This document shows, piece after piece, positions 7,931 through 8,438 of a stretch of DNA of 8,438 bases; position 1 is the first letter of the stretch, and the number at the start of each line of letters is the position of its first letter. The notes under the pieces are model-generated. The model searched no databases. It had not been told where the DNA came from and was given only the letters and a program-made list of their open reading frames with translations. Source of the DNA: Chthoniobacterales bacterium. Its GTDB lineage: Bacteria > Verrucomicrobiota > Verrucomicrobiia > Chthoniobacterales > UBA10450. The stretch is taken from the NCBI GenBank assembly GCA_013695905.1, contig JACCZQ010000118.1, forward strand, positions 1 to 8,438, given 5' to 3'. A program made the translations under genes and the position numbers.

Positions 7931-7988
7931 GACGCAGCCCGGTGTTTGGCGTGCGAGGATGTCGTCGCTGCAGCAGAATCGCAAGCCG

Positions 7989-8004
7989 GGAGCGGTGTGG
8001 CTCC
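7989..8004 (-). other. Small hairpin after the L,D-transpeptidase stop codon
   Basis: On the minus-strand transcript GGAGC and GCTCC pair over a 6-base loop, starting 4 nt after the TAA stop. The stem is only 5 bp and no U-run follows, so a functional terminator between this gene and aroF is not established. The remaining 78-bp gap shows no convincing promoter. Confidence 0.2.
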
Positions 8005-8008
8005 GCGT

Positions 8009-8438
8009 TTAGTTGGTGACCCTGACGGGGGTGCCCTGCGCGACGGCGTTAAAGAAATTATCCGCCATGAACTCCGGCATGCGGATGCAACCATGCGATG
8101 CGGGATACCCCGGCAGGTAGCCGGCATGCATGCCGACGCCGCCGACGATGCGCATGAAGTAAGGCATGGGCGCGCCGCGGAAGGTGGTGCCGGGCGGCTT
8201 CGGATCGCGTTTTACGCCGACATTTGGCATGACAACGTTGCCTGCGTCGTCGACGTAGTCGCCATAAAGGTTCGAGATGTGGTCTCTGCTCTTCTGGGTG
8301 ATCTTGAAGTTACCGGTCGGAGTGGAGTAGCCTTCGCGGCCCGCGGAGATCTGCGAGACGCCGACGAGTTTCCCGCCTTTATAGAAATACGCCTTCTGCT
8401 CCGAGAGCCGGATCGTGATGGAAGGCGCGCCGGAGACG
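8009..8438 (-). CDS. L,D-transpeptidase (YkuD domain), C-terminal 142 residues; 5' end beyond window
   Basis: YkuD enzymes use a catalytic cysteine outside the cytoplasmic membrane to make 3-3 crosslinks in peptidoglycan or to attach lipoproteins to it. The visible part enters from the right edge and reads continuously to TAA at 8011-8009. Counting from the first full codon (8437), it shows the start of the domain (ITIRLSEQKAYFYKGGKLV, 7-25), the SAGREGYSTPTGNFKI block (31-46) and the active site with H104 and SHGCIRM (114-120), where C117 is the nucleophile and R119 follows as usual. The catalytic residues are intact. The N-terminus, including any signal peptide or anchor, is outside the window, so cell location is known only from the family. 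Its stop lies 78 bp before the aroF start, on the same strand. Confidence 0.93.
   Translation of the reverse strand, partial: VSGAPSITIRLSEQKAYFYKGGKLVGVSQISAGREGYSTPTGNFKITQKSRDHISNLYGDYVDDAGNVVMPNVGVKRDPKPPGTTFRGAPMPYFMRIVGGVGMHAGYLPGYPASHGCIRMPEFMADNFFNAVAQGTPVRVTN

Noticed and set aside
7931..7984. Longer aroF start at TTG 7984
   Set aside because: The extra 18 residues have no family counterpart, whereas ATG 7930 gives the standard 338-residue length and N-terminal pattern.
7931..8008. Possible promoter for aroF (TTGCGA, 17-base spacer, CATCCT)
   Set aside because: The -10 matches only three of six consensus bases and the host sigma-factor preference is unknown.

Overview
The window carries seven protein genes. 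All are read from the minus strand, packed head to tail, and together they fill almost the whole 8.4 kb. In transcription order (right to left) they are: an L,D-transpeptidase (3' part only), aroF (type I-beta DAHP synthase), mfd (transcription-repair coupling factor), surA (parvulin-type chaperone/isomerase), pdxA (vitamin B6 synthesis), an ABC-2 type permease, and selO (protein adenylyltransferase, 5' part only). The gaps in that order are 78, 68, 4, 52, 3 and 69 bp. No stretch above 300 bp lacks a gene. I see no tRNA, rRNA, CRISPR array, insertion sequence or phage gene.

The DNA is GC-rich, and most reading frames on both strands stay open by chance. A SurA-type periplasmic chaperone points to a diderm (outer-membrane) bacterium. 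The gene mix and divergent protein sequences would fit a Verrucomicrobiota-like chromosome. That placement is a guess from general impression, not shown by any marker here.

Most of the genes are core housekeeping: cell-wall crosslinking (ldt), entry to the shikimate pathway (aroF), transcription-coupled repair (mfd), outer-membrane protein folding (surA) and pyridoxal phosphate synthesis (pdxA). The close spacing from mfd to the permease (4, 52 and 3 bp) suggests one transcript for mfd-surA-pdxA-permease. Whether ldt, aroF and selO belong to the same transcript cannot be told from the sequence. surA next to pdxA is also the order in enterobacteria (lptD-surA-pdxA-rsmA). Here, however, mfd stands before the pair and an ABC permease after it.

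I find no convincing new biological system. The items most worth a second look are small: a 7-bp tandem repeat inside the pdxA coding sequence, a correctly phased U UUU UUA slippery heptamer near the 3' end of mfd whose -1 frame ends in a stop overlapping the surA start codon, an ABC permease without a visible ATPase partner, and an inverted repeat before selO.
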